The position numbers were made by a program, and so were the translations under genes. 33,879 bases of DNA. Origin: Luteococcus sp052116585. Lineage in GTDB: Bacteria; Actinomycetota; Actinomycetes; Propionibacteriales; Propionibacteriaceae. This document shows positions 8,572 to 16,783 of this stretch, piece after piece. The stretch covers positions 1 to 33,879 of the forward strand of contig NZ_JBQKKT010000026.1 in the NCBI RefSeq assembly GCF_052116585.1. Reading direction: 5' to 3'. The notes below the pieces were generated by a model, which saw nothing but the letters and a program-made list of their open reading frames with translations, was not told the origin of the DNA and ran no database searches. Positions within the stretch are counted from its first letter, which is position 1. Each line of letters begins with the position of its first letter.

Positions 8572-8616
8572 CACTGGTCATGGGGAGCGCCAGTGCTACG
8601 GTTGCCCTCACTGGTC
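8572..8616 (+). promoter_or_regulatory. Direct repeat CACTGGTC x2 upstream of the gluconate permease
   Basis: CACTGGTC occurs at 8572-8579 and 8609-8616, each preceded closely by TTGCC, with an inverted CCAGTG and a possible -10 box TACGGT (8597-8602) between them. This is the only patterned part of the 197-bp gap before the permease gene and is a candidate regulator site. No regulator gene adjoins it. Confidence 0.3.
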
Positions 8617-8734
8617 GGATGCCTGCAGCGCTGCGTCTTCTGGCTGGTCTCCTGTCAGCGCCCTCACCCTTGCCCGCCAGCACCAGCCATCGACGACTGA
8701 GGCAGCCCTGGGCATCCACCCTCACGGAGCACTC

Positions 8735-10117
8735 ATGATCGACGGATGGACACAGACGATGGGAGCATTGCCCTTGTTGGGCATCGCTGCCGCCGCGATT
8801 GCACTGATTCTGGTGCTGGTGATCGTCTTCAAGCTGCATGCCTTCCTCACCCTCATCCTGGTGAGCCTCGTCACCGCGTTCGCGACGGGCATCCCGGCCG
8901 CAGAGATCGTTCCCACGCTGACCAGCAGCTTCGGTGGCACGCTCGGGTCGGTGGCTCTGTTGGTGGGCCTTGGCGCGATGCTCGGGAAACTCGTCGAGCA
9001 CTCCGGCGGAGCCCAGGCATTGGCCGACAGGCTGATTGCCCTGTTCGGGGAGTCACGCGCTCCCCTGGCTCTGGGCGTCGCCTCCTTGCTGATGGGCTTC
9101 CCGATGTTCTTCGACGCTGGCCTGGTCGTCATGCTACCGGTGATCTTCGCTGTCGCCGCCCGACTGGGTGGCCCCGTGTTGCGCTACGCCATCCCTTCGG
9201 CGGTCGCCTTCTCTGTGATGCACGTCTTCGTCCCGCCGCACCCTGGCCCCGTCACCGCCACCGAGCTCTACGGCGCCAACCTCGGGCTCGTGCTGGCTCT
9301 GGGCCTGGTGGTGGCGATTCCCACCTGGTACGTCTCCGGCTACTTGTGGGGCAAGGTCTGTGCCCGGCAATTCCCCTTCACCGACGCTGATGGGCTCTTC
9401 GGCTCCATCGACGACGACGACGTGAAGAACCCACCCAAGGTCTCCACCGTACTTCTCGTGCTCCTGCTGCCGATGTTGCTCATCTTCATGAACACAGGGC
9501 TGGACTTCCTTCGGGCCGCTGGCAAGGTCTCCAAGGACGCCACCTGGTTCCACGTCGCCCGGGCCCTTGGTTCCTCACCGGTGGCGCTGCTCATCTCGGT
9601 GCTGGTGGCTCTGGCAGCACTGGGTTTCGCGCGCGGCGAGAAGGGCACGGCCTTGGAGAAGATCGTCGACTCGTCCCTCGGCCCGATCTGCTCCGTGGTG
9701 CTGATCACCGGCGCCGGCGGCATGTTCGGCGGTGTGCTGCGCACCTCCGGCATCGGTCAGGCGCTCAGTGACTCGATGGAAGACATTGGTCTGCCCGTGA
9801 TCGTCGCGGCCTGGCTGATCGCGGTCGTGCTGCGTCTGGCCCAGGGCTCGGCCACCGTCGCCCTGGTGACCGCTGCAGGTCTCATGGCCCCGGCCGTCGC
9901 CGCGGGCAGCTTCTCCAGCGGCCAAGTTGTGGCAATCACACTCGCCACCGCCGCTGGATCGGTCTTCGGAAGCCACGTCAACGACTCCGGTTTCTGGCTG
10001 GTGGGCCGTCTGTTGGGAATGGATGTCTCCACCACGCTGCGCACTTGGACGGTGCAGCAGACCATCGAGTCGGTGATGGGCTTCCTGGCCTCAGTGGCGC
10101 TCTTCGCCCTCCTTTGA
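8735..10117 (+). CDS. GntP-family gluconate:H+ symporter
   Basis: This 460-residue polytopic protein belongs to the GntP/CitMHS-related gluconate permease family. It shows FKLHAFLTLILVSL in the first helices, GLGAMLGKLVEHSGGA, MGFPMFFDAGLVVMLPV, VPPHPGPVTATELYGANLG and GSVFGSHVNDSGFW, all hallmark GntP segments, with about 12 to 14 membrane helices. It should import gluconate or a related sugar acid (idonate, fructuronate). The start has GGAG six bases upstream. It is followed 72 bp later by a dehydrogenase of the idonate type, which favours an L-idonate or gluconate-like substrate. Confidence 0.9.
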   Translation: MIDGWTQTMGALPLLGIAAAAIALILVLVIVFKLHAFLTLILVSLVTAFATGIPAAEIVPTLTSSFGGTLGSVALLVGLGAMLGKLVEHSGGAQALADRLIALFGESRAPLALGVASLLMGFPMFFDAGLVVMLPVIFAVAARLGGPVLRYAIPSAVAFSVMHVFVPPHPGPVTATELYGANLGLVLALGLVVAIPTWYVSGYLWGKVCARQFPFTDADGLFGSIDDDDVKNPPKVSTVLLVLLLPMLLIFMNTGLDFLRAAGKVSKDATWFHVARALGSSPVALLISVLVALAALGFARGEKGTALEKIVDSSLGPICSVVLITGAGGMFGGVLRTSGIGQALSDSMEDIGLPVIVAAWLIAVVLRLAQGSATVALVTAAGLMAPAVAAGSFSSGQVVAITLATAAGSVFGSHVNDSGFWLVGRLLGMDVSTTLRTWTVQQTIESVMGFLASVALFALL

Positions 10118-10189
10118 TGCGGGCGGACGATGCACCCGATTGCCAGATGACCAGAACCAGTTCCAGATTAAGTGGAGAGGGGAATGACG

Positions 10190-11215
10190 ATGAAGGCAGT
10201 TGTGGTTCACGCGGCCAATGACCTTCGCGTCGATGAGGTCCCCCGCCCTCAGTGCCGCCCGGGGCATGTCCTGGTCGCCATGGAATGGGGCGGGATCTGT
10301 GGATCGGACGTCGCCTACGTCAGAACGGGCACCAGCGGAACCGCGGTGCTGAAGGATCCGCTCATCCTGGGCCACGAGGTATCGGGACGGGTGACAGAGG
10401 TCGGGGATGACGTCGTCGACATCAGGATCGGGCAGGCCGTCACCGTACATCCCGCCACACTCGTGGGGCAGCACCAACTACACAATGGACTTGCCGGTCG
10501 CACGAACCTGTGGCCGCAGGTGCGGTATTTCGGATCGGCCGCCTTCGACCCTCATGAGCAGGGCGGATTCAGCGAGTTCCGTGCGGTGCGAGCGGATCAG
10601 GTCCGCGCGCTGCCCGAGGGCGTTACGACCAGGCAAGGTGCTTTGGCCGAGCCCTTCGGGGTGGCGCTCCACGCCGTTGCGCGCGCAGGTGACCTGGCGG
10701 GCGCGACGGTCCTGGTCAATGGTGCTGGGCCGATCGGCGCCTTGGCCGTGGCCGCGGCTCGGGCTCGGGGCGCCCGCACCGTCTACGCCACCGATCTGGT
10801 TGATGCACCCCTGCGGATCGCCCGTCAGCTCGGGGCAGACGCGACGTTCAACATCGCTGCGAGCGCCACGCTCCCCGACGATGTCGACATCGTGATCGAG
10901 GCCTCCGGCAGCCCGCGGGCGATCGGATCCGTGTTCCAGACCGTCCGTCGTGGCGGCACCGTGGTGCAGGTGGGTAACCTCCCAGCCGGGGAGATCAGCG
11001 CGGCTCTGGGGCAGCTCGTGACTCGAGAGATCACATACACCGGCTCGTACCGCTTCGTCGATGAGATCTCTGATGCCCTCCGGCTGATGGCTGAGGGTTT
11101 GGACGTGTCCGCCGCGATCACCCACGAGTTCCCCCTCGAAGAGGCCTCGGAGGCATTTGCAGTTGCCGCTGACCGTTCCACGGGATCATCCAAGGTCTTG
11201 CTCAAGCTGTCGTGA
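10190..11215 (+). CDS. L-idonate 5-dehydrogenase-like MDR dehydrogenase
   Basis: This 341-residue medium-chain dehydrogenase resembles IdnD. It has GGICGSD (Cys37), LGHEVSG (His62, Glu63), VRYFGSA, AEPFGVALH (Glu154) and the Rossmann motif NGAGPIGALAV. The catalytic zinc ligands are present. The structural-zinc loop (residues about 88-110), which has four Cys in E. coli IdnD, contains none here, so the second zinc site is lost. I chose the ATG at 10190 because GGAGAGGGG ends 7 bases before it; the GTG at 10172 and ATG at 10184 lie within or before that site. It probably oxidises the sugar acid imported by the upstream permease, NAD(P)-dependently. The exact substrate is inferred. Confidence 0.75.
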   Translation: MKAVVVHAANDLRVDEVPRPQCRPGHVLVAMEWGGICGSDVAYVRTGTSGTAVLKDPLILGHEVSGRVTEVGDDVVDIRIGQAVTVHPATLVGQHQLHNGLAGRTNLWPQVRYFGSAAFDPHEQGGFSEFRAVRADQVRALPEGVTTRQGALAEPFGVALHAVARAGDLAGATVLVNGAGPIGALAVAAARARGARTVYATDLVDAPLRIARQLGADATFNIAASATLPDDVDIVIEASGSPRAIGSVFQTVRRGGTVVQVGNLPAGEISAALGQLVTREITYTGSYRFVDEISDALRLMAEGLDVSAAITHEFPLEEASEAFAVAADRSTGSSKVLLKLS

Positions 11216-11249
11216 GCTTTCGCAGCCGCTGTCGCTGCACTCTGCGAGT

Positions 11250-11255
11250 TAGGGT
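11250..11255 (+). promoter_or_regulatory. -10 box (TAGGGT) upstream of the PEBP gene
   Basis: TAGGGT lies about 65 bases before the ATG at 11320, leaving a short leader with its own ribosome binding site (AAGGAG). No strong -35 is visible. A small frame starting at ATG 11264 is not considered a gene. Confidence 0.3.
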
Positions 11256-11319
11256 TGGGATGTATGAGCATCGCCGCTCGGCGGTGCCACCATGACGGAA
11301 CACCCCCAAGGAGTGCAGC

Positions 11320-11784
11320 ATGGAACTCACCAGCAAGTCCTACGCCGACGGCGAGACGATCCCCCTGAAGTACGCCGAGCAGGGAGCCGGCGGCGAGAAC
11401 GTCAAGCCGCAGCTCAGCTGGAGCGGAGCCCCGGAGGGCACGGAGAGCTTCGCGATCACCATCTTCGATCCGGATGCCCCCACCGGTTCCGGCTGGTGGC
11501 ACTGGGTTCTGGTGGACCTGCCGGCCGACGTCACGGAGCTCGACGAGGACGCTGACCTGCCCGCAGGTGTCCGCGAATGGGTCACCGACTACGGCTATGA
11601 GGGCTACGGAGGCCCGTGCCCGCCGCCCGGAGCGGCCCACCGCTACATCCACACGGTGCACGCCCTGCCCTTCAAGACGCTGCCGGTGCCGGATGCCGCC
11701 ACCAGCGCCCAGGTGCGCTTCACCATCCTGGCCAACCAGCTGGACTCCGCGAGCCTGACCGGCATGTTCGCCGTGGAGGAGTGA
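11320..11784 (+). CDS. YbhB/YbcL-type PEBP (Raf kinase inhibitor-like) protein
   Basis: This 154-residue protein is a full-length bacterial phosphatidylethanolamine-binding-protein homologue. It has the ligand-pocket signature DPDAPTGSGWWHWVLVDLP (about 50-68), the GGPCPPPG loop and HRYIHTVHALP. No signal peptide is seen, so it is cytoplasmic. The biochemical role of bacterial PEBPs is not settled. AAGGAG lies eight bases before the ATG. It is convergent with the nuclease gene, leaving 13 bp. Confidence 0.9.
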   Translation: MELTSKSYADGETIPLKYAEQGAGGENVKPQLSWSGAPEGTESFAITIFDPDAPTGSGWWHWVLVDLPADVTELDEDADLPAGVREWVTDYGYEGYGGPCPPPGAAHRYIHTVHALPFKTLPVPDAATSAQVRFTILANQLDSASLTGMFAVEE

Positions 11785-11797
11785 CAAAGAGCGTGAC

Positions 11798-12664
11798 CTA
11801 CGGGCTGGCCGTCGCCTTCCGGGCGGCGGCCAGTGCCGTGTCCAGACGCTGCACCTGCCCGTGCCGCCAGGCCGCGGGGTGGCGATGCCGGTAGGTGGCC
11901 TTCTGCTTGCTGTCCGGCAGCGCAAGTTGGGCGCGCAGCTGCTGCGCCGGACCGATCGCTGACGTGAGCCGCTCACGCCGGACCGCCCTCTCCTGCTCAC
12001 TTCCCGCCGGTTGCACGGCCAGCGCCGCCACTCGGGCCTCCACCTGCCCGGCGACGGTGCACGGGATGCTGGGATCGTAGAGGCCCCGCTGGTGGAGCAT
12101 GGCCTCCTGCTGGGCGGCTGCCACGGGCGCCAACCAGGTGTCCGCCCCGCTGACGACGATGCCGGCCGTGAATCCGCGTCGGGCCATCTCCTCGGCCACC
12201 AGGTTGCCGTCGCGACGTACCGCGGCCAAGGTGCGGCCATAGCGATCTTTGGCGGGTCCATCGGAGAACAGGTCGACGGTGCTGCCGACCGGCAACAGCT
12301 CGGTGAGCGCAGCGCTGGCCTGCGGCCCCAGACACTCGACCGGTGTTCCGGCCTTGTGGGTCTCGGGGGTGTCGATGTTGAGGATCCGCACCGTGGTGGC
12401 CCGTCCGGCCAGGTCCACGCGGATGGTGTCCCCGTCGCTGACCCGCAGCACCGTGGCCCGACGAGCGACGGGTGAAGCGGACCCCGCACCGGCCGACGGC
12501 TCACCATCGCCACTCGTCGGCTGCTCTGCCCCTGCACTCGGTGCCGGGGAACCGGCCAGGTCGCCGTCGCGCCAACGCTGCCACCAGACCGGCCCGACGA
12601 TGGCGGCGAAGAGGCTCACCACCAGGAGCGCGGCGATCACCTCAGCCCTGGCGCGTCCGCTCAT
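11798..12664 (-). CDS. Membrane-anchored thermonuclease-like (SNase) protein
   Basis: This 288-residue protein has an N-terminal membrane anchor (about 9-27), a Ser/Gly/Ala/Pro linker and a staphylococcal-nuclease OB-fold (about 69-200). The fold shows VSDGDTIRVDL, VRILNIDTPETH, CLGPQASAAL and DRYGRTLA, holding the expected Arg, Glu and Arg catalytic residues and the calcium-binding Asp residues. The last 85 residues are helical and basic with no recognised domain. It should cut DNA or RNA outside the membrane in the presence of Ca2+. It is downstream of the lysP-like gene on the same strand with a 69-bp gap. Confidence 0.85.
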   Translation of the reverse strand: MSGRARAEVIAALLVVSLFAAIVGPVWWQRWRDGDLAGSPAPSAGAEQPTSGDGEPSAGAGSASPVARRATVLRVSDGDTIRVDLAGRATTVRILNIDTPETHKAGTPVECLGPQASAALTELLPVGSTVDLFSDGPAKDRYGRTLAAVRRDGNLVAEEMARRGFTAGIVVSGADTWLAPVAAAQQEAMLHQRGLYDPSIPCTVAGQVEARVAALAVQPAGSEQERAVRRERLTSAIGPAQQLRAQLALPDSKQKATYRHRHPAAWRHGQVQRLDTALAAARKATASP

Positions 12665-12733
12665 GCCGTGGCCCCCTGGAAATGCATGCCTTCGATCGTG
12701 CCACGACGTGCCGACAGTTCCAGCACCACCAGG

Positions 12734-14263
12734 TCAGGGGATCAGGTCGTAGGCAACGTCCTCGGCCACGTCGGTGCGCGAGAGATCGGCCGTGGCCAGG
12801 TCCACCGTCGGGGCCTTGGTCACCAACTTGTGGCCGCCCCACAGCAGCAGGAAGAGCGGCAGACCCAGGTAGGAGGCGAACAGGCCCTGCACGTCGACCT
12901 CGCCGACGAAGGCCTGGTAGTTCTGGCCGGCCACCACCAGGGCGCACATGCCGAGTGCCATCAGCGGGCCGAGGGGGAACCAGCGGGCCTTGAAGGGCAG
13001 CTCGTCGAGCGAGCGTCCCTGCGCCACGAAGGCCTTGCGGAAGCGATAGTGGCTCCAGGCCACGCCCATCCATGTGATGAAACCGGCCAGGCCGGAGGCA
13101 TTGACCAGCCACAGGTAGGCACCGCCGTCGCCGATCAGGCTGGCGATGAAGCAGAAGCCGCCGATCAGAGTGGTGGCCAGCAGCGCGTACATCGGCACGC
13201 CGCGCCGCGTGGTGCGGCCGAAGATCCGGGGCGCCTTGCCGGAACGTCCCATGCCGTAGAGCATGCGGGTGGAGACGTACATGCCGGAATTGCCGGCCGA
13301 AAGGATGGAGGTCAGGATCACCGCATTCATCAGCGAGGCCGCACCCGCCACACCGGCCCGCTCGAAGATCAGGGTGAAGGGGCTCACGGAGATGTTGTCG
13401 ATGTCGGCACCCAGCAGCCGAGAATCCGTGTAGGTGATCAGGAAGCCGACGATGGCGATGGCACCGATGTAGAAGAGCATGATGCGGTAGAAGACCGCCT
13501 TGATGGCGCGCGGGATGGACTTCTCCGGATCGGTGGCCTCGCCCGCGGCGACGCCGATCATCTCCGTGCCCTGGAAGGAGAACCCGGCGATCATGAAGAT
13601 CGCCAGCACTCCCTGCCAGCCGCCCACGAAGGGTGCTTCCTGCACCGTCCAGTTGCTGAAGCCCGGGCTCTGGCCGCCCATGATGCCCAGGATCATCGCC
13701 AGGCCGACGATGAGGAAGACGATGACGGTGACCACCTTGATGGAGGCGAACCAGAACTCGCTCTCGCCGAAGGTGCCTACGCTGGCCGCGTTGAGCAGGA
13801 AGAGGATGGTCAGGAAGATCGCCGACCAGATCCACGCCGGGACATCGGGCAGCCAGTACTTCATGACCAGAGAGGCGGCCACCAGCTCCGCCGCCACGGT
13901 GATCGCCCAGTTGTACCAGTAGTTCCAGCCGGTGGCGAAGCCGAAGGACGGGCTGACGAAACGGGTGCCGTAGGTCTCGAAGGAGCCGGCGACGGGCAGC
14001 CAGGTGCTCATCTCGCCGAGCGACTGCATCAGCAGGTAGACCATGAACCCGATCGCGGCATAGGCCAGCAGGGCGCCGCCCGGTCCGGCGGTGCTGATCG
14101 ACTCACCGGAGGCCACGAACAGCCCGGTGCCGATGGCGCCGCCGATGGCGATCATGTTCAGGTGTCGGGCGCGCAGTCCGCGCCTCAGCTGGTTCTCCCC
14201 CGCGCCACCGCGCGGATCATCGTGGGGGGCGGTGCCACCGCCGGCATGGGCCGTCTGGGCCAT
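12734..14263 (-). CDS. LysP-like amino acid permease (APC superfamily)
   Basis: This 509-residue polytopic permease has 12 predicted helices and is clearly related to E. coli LysP along its whole length. Shared blocks include IAIGGAIGTGLFVASG, GWNYWYNWAITVAAELVAA, GFSFQGTEMIGVAAGE, ISVSPFTLIFERAG, MNAVILTSILSAGNSGMY and the late PLGPLMALGM. Lysine uptake by proton symport is the likely function, though other basic amino acids are possible. The ATG at 14263 is preceded by AGAGGTAGGA. A 219-bp gap separates it from the divergent thioesterase gene. I see no lysine riboswitch there. Confidence 0.88.
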   Translation of the reverse strand: MAQTAHAGGGTAPHDDPRGGAGENQLRRGLRARHLNMIAIGGAIGTGLFVASGESISTAGPGGALLAYAAIGFMVYLLMQSLGEMSTWLPVAGSFETYGTRFVSPSFGFATGWNYWYNWAITVAAELVAASLVMKYWLPDVPAWIWSAIFLTILFLLNAASVGTFGESEFWFASIKVVTVIVFLIVGLAMILGIMGGQSPGFSNWTVQEAPFVGGWQGVLAIFMIAGFSFQGTEMIGVAAGEATDPEKSIPRAIKAVFYRIMLFYIGAIAIVGFLITYTDSRLLGADIDNISVSPFTLIFERAGVAGAASLMNAVILTSILSAGNSGMYVSTRMLYGMGRSGKAPRIFGRTTRRGVPMYALLATTLIGGFCFIASLIGDGGAYLWLVNASGLAGFITWMGVAWSHYRFRKAFVAQGRSLDELPFKARWFPLGPLMALGMCALVVAGQNYQAFVGEVDVQGLFASYLGLPLFLLLWGGHKLVTKAPTVDLATADLSRTDVAEDVAYDLIP

Positions 14264-14469
14264 GTTCCTACCTCTTCTCGTGCGTCGTACGCCAACGCGA
14301 CTGGGGGACGTTACCAGCGGTGGTCCGGGAATCGCTGGTGTCCCACGGGTCAGTCACGTGTCCGCAGCCCGGCGCAGTGTGCCGCCCGTCTGCCGCGGCA
14401 TCCCTTCCCAGCCACCGGCGACGTTCCGCGCCATGGCCCGCAGCACCACTGGTCGACGAATCGTCGGGC

Positions 14470-14475
14470 TAGCAT
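14470..14475 (+). promoter_or_regulatory. -10 box (TAGCAT) of the thioesterase gene
   Basis: TAGCAT is followed by 7 bases and the GTG at 14483, matching the spacing at 3565 and 5944. If used, the transcript begins at the GTG and the ATG at 14474 cannot be the start. Confidence 0.4.
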
Positions 14476-14482
14476 GAGGGCC

Positions 14483-14980
14483 GTGCCGAACTCGATGAAC
14501 TTCCACTCCCGCAAGTGGGTCAAGCCCGAAGACCTGAACGCCAACCACAGCCTGTTCGGCGGCAGCCTGCTGCGCTGGATCGACGAGGAAGCCGCGATCT
14601 ACGCCATCATCCAGCTGGGCAATGAGCGCACCGTCACCAAGTACATGTCGGAGATCAATTTCGTCTCCTCGGCCCGCCAGGGCGACATCATCGAGATGGG
14701 TCTGGCCGTGGCCGAGTGGGGCCGCACCAGCCTCACGCTGCGCGCCGTCGTCCGCAATGTCTTCACCGGCGAGGTGATCATCAAGATCGACAAGATCGTG
14801 ATGGTCTCGCTCGACGAGGACGGCCAGCCCAAGCCGCACGGCTACTCGACGGTCTCCTACAACCGTGACCGGGTTCCCCAGCGGCTGGCCTCTCGCCGTT
14901 CGAAGGACGTCGAGACCTTGCGCGCCACGATGAACACCGATGCCTTCGCATCCGAACCGGGCAAGGGAAAGCAGGGCTGA
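14483..14980 (+). CDS. Acyl-CoA thioesterase (hotdog fold, YciA/BACH type)
   Basis: This 165-residue protein has the hotdog signature RKWVKPEDLNANHSLFGG, with the active-site Asn/His-containing loop, then LLRWIDEEAAIYA, INFVSSARQGDIIEMG and RTSLTLRAVVRNV. It should hydrolyse acyl-CoA thioesters in the cytoplasm. Starts are possible at ATG 14474, GTG 14483 and ATG 14495; I prefer 14483 because a -10 box ends 7 bases before it. The C-terminal 30 residues are charged and variable. Divergent from the lysP-like gene. Confidence 0.8.
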   Translation: MPNSMNFHSRKWVKPEDLNANHSLFGGSLLRWIDEEAAIYAIIQLGNERTVTKYMSEINFVSSARQGDIIEMGLAVAEWGRTSLTLRAVVRNVFTGEVIIKIDKIVMVSLDEDGQPKPHGYSTVSYNRDRVPQRLASRRSKDVETLRATMNTDAFASEPGKGKQG

Positions 14981-14983
14981 CCC

Positions 14984-15133
14984 CACCTGGTGCTGCAGGT
15001 GGTGGTGCACCAGGACAACAAGGATTCCCAGTGGGCCAAGGACATCGTTGCGGCCTACAAGAGCCAGGACATGAAGGACTACCTGGCCAAGAACAACAAC
15101 GGCCTGTGGTGGATCCCGGAGGAACTGCGCTGA
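14984..15133 (+). pseudogene. Remnant of a MetQ/NlpA-like substrate-binding protein C-terminus
   Basis: Directly after the thioesterase stop, in the same frame, 49 codons read as a well-formed protein tail ending TGA at 15131-15133. The segment SQWAKDIVAAYKSQDMKDYL followed by GLWWIPEEL resembles the C-terminal helix and last strand of methionine ABC transporter lipoproteins (MetQ/NlpA). No start codon or upstream domain is present, so this is the stub of a deleted gene. Confidence 0.5.
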
Positions 15134-15148
15134 TCCCGGCGCTGGACG

Positions 15149-15171
15149 GCGCTGGGGCTCAGCCCCGGCGC
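15149..15171. terminator. GC-rich hairpin at the stop of the CSC protein gene
   Basis: GCGC-T-GGGGCT-C-AGCCCC-G-GCGC forms a near-perfect dyad over the TGA at 15161-15159. It lies between the end of the remnant gene and the convergent gene. There is no T-tract, so termination is tentative. Confidence 0.35.
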
Positions 15172-15734
15172 TGACGCGCCAGCACGACCCCGGCCACCGC
15201 CGCCGCGACCACGAAACCGATCGCCGCCGCACCGAACAGCCTGGGCGCGCTCTCCCCCGACCCCTCGGCCCTCGCGGCCTTGGGGTCGGTGCCTTCCTGC
15301 GGTGCCTTGCCGGCGCCGAGTGCCTTCTCCACCTCCTGCAGCAGCGCGGGTGACGCTGGGGCGGTTCCGTCACACAGCGTCGTCGTCCAGCCGCCCGGGC
15401 TCTCGCTGGCGAACAGGACGATGTCGTCTCCCTCGTCGATGCCTTGGACACCGCAGGAGGCGCCGCTGGCCGCCGATGTGACGGTGGTCGTCTGCCAGGC
15501 TTCACCCTTGAAGGACTTGTCGACGGCGAGGGTGTAGAAGACCCGCTCTCCCGACGAGGAGCCGGGCCCGCGCTGAACCGTGGTGACCGTGCCGCTGGCC
15601 ACCAGATCGGCCAGCTTCCCGGCCTCGGCGGTGGAGAGGTCTGCGCAGCTGCAGGCCATCGCTGCCGGGGCGCCCGCCGCCATCAGCAGGACGGCCAGCG
15701 TCCCCGTGGCCGATACCCGTCGTGCAGGGCCCAT
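15159..15734 (-). CDS. Secreted CSC-motif protein with C-terminal membrane anchor
   Basis: This 191-residue protein has a signal peptide (about 1-27, ending MACSCADL), so the mature chain begins near a CSC motif. This arrangement is seen in TIMP/netrin-like (NTR) secreted proteins, where the N-terminal Cys pairs into a disulfide. Further Cys residues are at GASCGV and TTLCDG. The C-terminus (about 160-191) is a hydrophobic helix followed by RQRRG. It resembles a wall or membrane anchor but has no LPxTG. The ATG follows the upstream lactonase stop by one base (TGAGATG), so the two genes are translationally coupled. The function is unknown. Confidence 0.65.
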   Translation of the reverse strand: MGPARRVSATGTLAVLLMAAGAPAAMACSCADLSTAEAGKLADLVASGTVTTVQRGPGSSSGERVFYTLAVDKSFKGEAWQTTTVTSAASGASCGVQGIDEGDDIVLFASESPGGWTTTLCDGTAPASPALLQEVEKALGAGKAPQEGTDPKAARAEGSGESAPRLFGAAAIGFVVAAAVAGVVLARQRRG

Positions 15735-15735
15735 C

Positions 15736-16761
15736 TCAGGCTTCCACGATCCGCGCCCAGTTGGCGCCGGCGCCATTGGGCGCCTGGGCCACGTCCACCA
15801 GCCGCCCGTCATCCTCAACGCGGTAGAGCCCCAGGTTCTGCGACTTCTCGCCCGGGCAGACCACATGTGCCCCGTCGGGAGTGACGACGAAGCCGCGCGG
15901 CTGGGTGTTGACCCGTGCGATCGACACGGGTTCTGCCAGCATGCCGCTGTCGGCGACGGGGAGCACCGCCAGGGTAGACTCGGTGCGCTCGCTGACCACC
16001 AGCCAACGTCCCTCCGGGCCGGCGAAGTGCAGGTCCGCTCCCCAGACATAGTGGTTGGCCACCGGGTCCTCGTCGATCACGCTGTGGCCGAGCCCAGCGG
16101 ACGTGTCGTGAGCCGCCACCGTCTGCACGTGCTCCAGGGCGCCGGTTCCGGCGTCGCGCGTGAAGCGGAGCACCTCCCCGGAGAACTCGGTCACCACATA
16201 GAGGTTGCGGCCGTCCTCGCTGGCGACGACGTGGCGTGGCCCGCTGCCGGCCGGGCAGGCCACGGTGGCCTGGGGCAGCGCCTCCAGACGGCCGTCGTCG
16301 GTCAGGGCATAGCAGGCGACGAGGTCCTCCTCCAGGGAGATGAAGTAGACGTGCTGGCCCACCTGGATGACGCTGTGCAGGCGCTTGTGCTCGACGCTGG
16401 CCGTCGGCTCTCCGAGGCTGCCGTCGGCGGCCACGGGCCAGACCGTCCCCACACCACGCCCGTAGTCGGCGCCCAGGAGGAAGCGGCCGTCGTGGCTGCG
16501 CACCAGGTAGCTGGGATGCGTCGGCAAGGGGCGGTGCGAGGTCTGTGTCCAGATGCCGTTGTCCGGGTTGAGGGCCACCGTGGCCACGCCGGCCGGTTCC
16601 TTCAGCGAGACATGGGCGCGCAGGCCAGTGGCGTCCGGTGCCATGGCCGAGACCCCCTTGCCCACGGGGCTGGTGCCCAGCGGGACGAGTGTCTCGCCGT
16701 TGAGCGTGAAGGTGGTGATGGTGCCGTCCGCGGCGCAGGTGGTGCTGACGATCTGGGTCAT
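15736..16761 (-). CDS. 6-phosphogluconolactonase-like beta-propeller (Pgl/lactonase family)
   Basis: This 341-residue protein matches the seven-bladed lactonase propeller family (YbhE/Pgl type). Repeated blades include THPSYLVRSHDGRFLLGADY, GSGPRHVVASEDGRNLYVV and NTQPRGFVVTPDGAHVVC, the signature family blocks. It likely hydrolyses 6-phosphogluconolactone or a related sugar lactone in the cytoplasm; other substrates are known in this family. The start codon is 6 bases from a TAGGCT -10 box, and a 10-bp-arm palindrome covers the presumed -35 position, so it is probably repressed by a dimeric regulator. Coupled downstream gene: the CSC protein. Confidence 0.8.
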   Translation of the reverse strand: MTQIVSTTCAADGTITTFTLNGETLVPLGTSPVGKGVSAMAPDATGLRAHVSLKEPAGVATVALNPDNGIWTQTSHRPLPTHPSYLVRSHDGRFLLGADYGRGVGTVWPVAADGSLGEPTASVEHKRLHSVIQVGQHVYFISLEEDLVACYALTDDGRLEALPQATVACPAGSGPRHVVASEDGRNLYVVTEFSGEVLRFTRDAGTGALEHVQTVAAHDTSAGLGHSVIDEDPVANHYVWGADLHFAGPEGRWLVVSERTESTLAVLPVADSGMLAEPVSIARVNTQPRGFVVTPDGAHVVCPGEKSQNLGLYRVEDDGRLVDVAQAPNGAGANWARIVEA

Positions 16762-16767
16762 GGCCCC

Positions 16768-16773
16768 AGCCTA
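16768..16773 (-). promoter_or_regulatory. -10 box (TAGGCT) of the lactonase operon
   Basis: On the minus strand TAGGCT is followed by GGGGCC and the ATG at 16761, predicting a leaderless transcript. The -35 would fall near 16791-16797, inside the palindrome at 16784-16810. Confidence 0.45.
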
Positions 16774-16783
16774 CGAGCCCGCC

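Noticed and set aside
11264..11370. Small ORF after the TAGGGT box upstream of the PEBP gene
   Set aside because: It reads into the PEBP gene in another frame and has Arg/Pro/Ser-rich composition typical of an off-frame GC-rich translation.
14264..14482. Lysine riboswitch upstream of the lysP-like gene
   Set aside because: The gap is only 219 bp, shared with a divergent gene, and no L-box elements were recognised.
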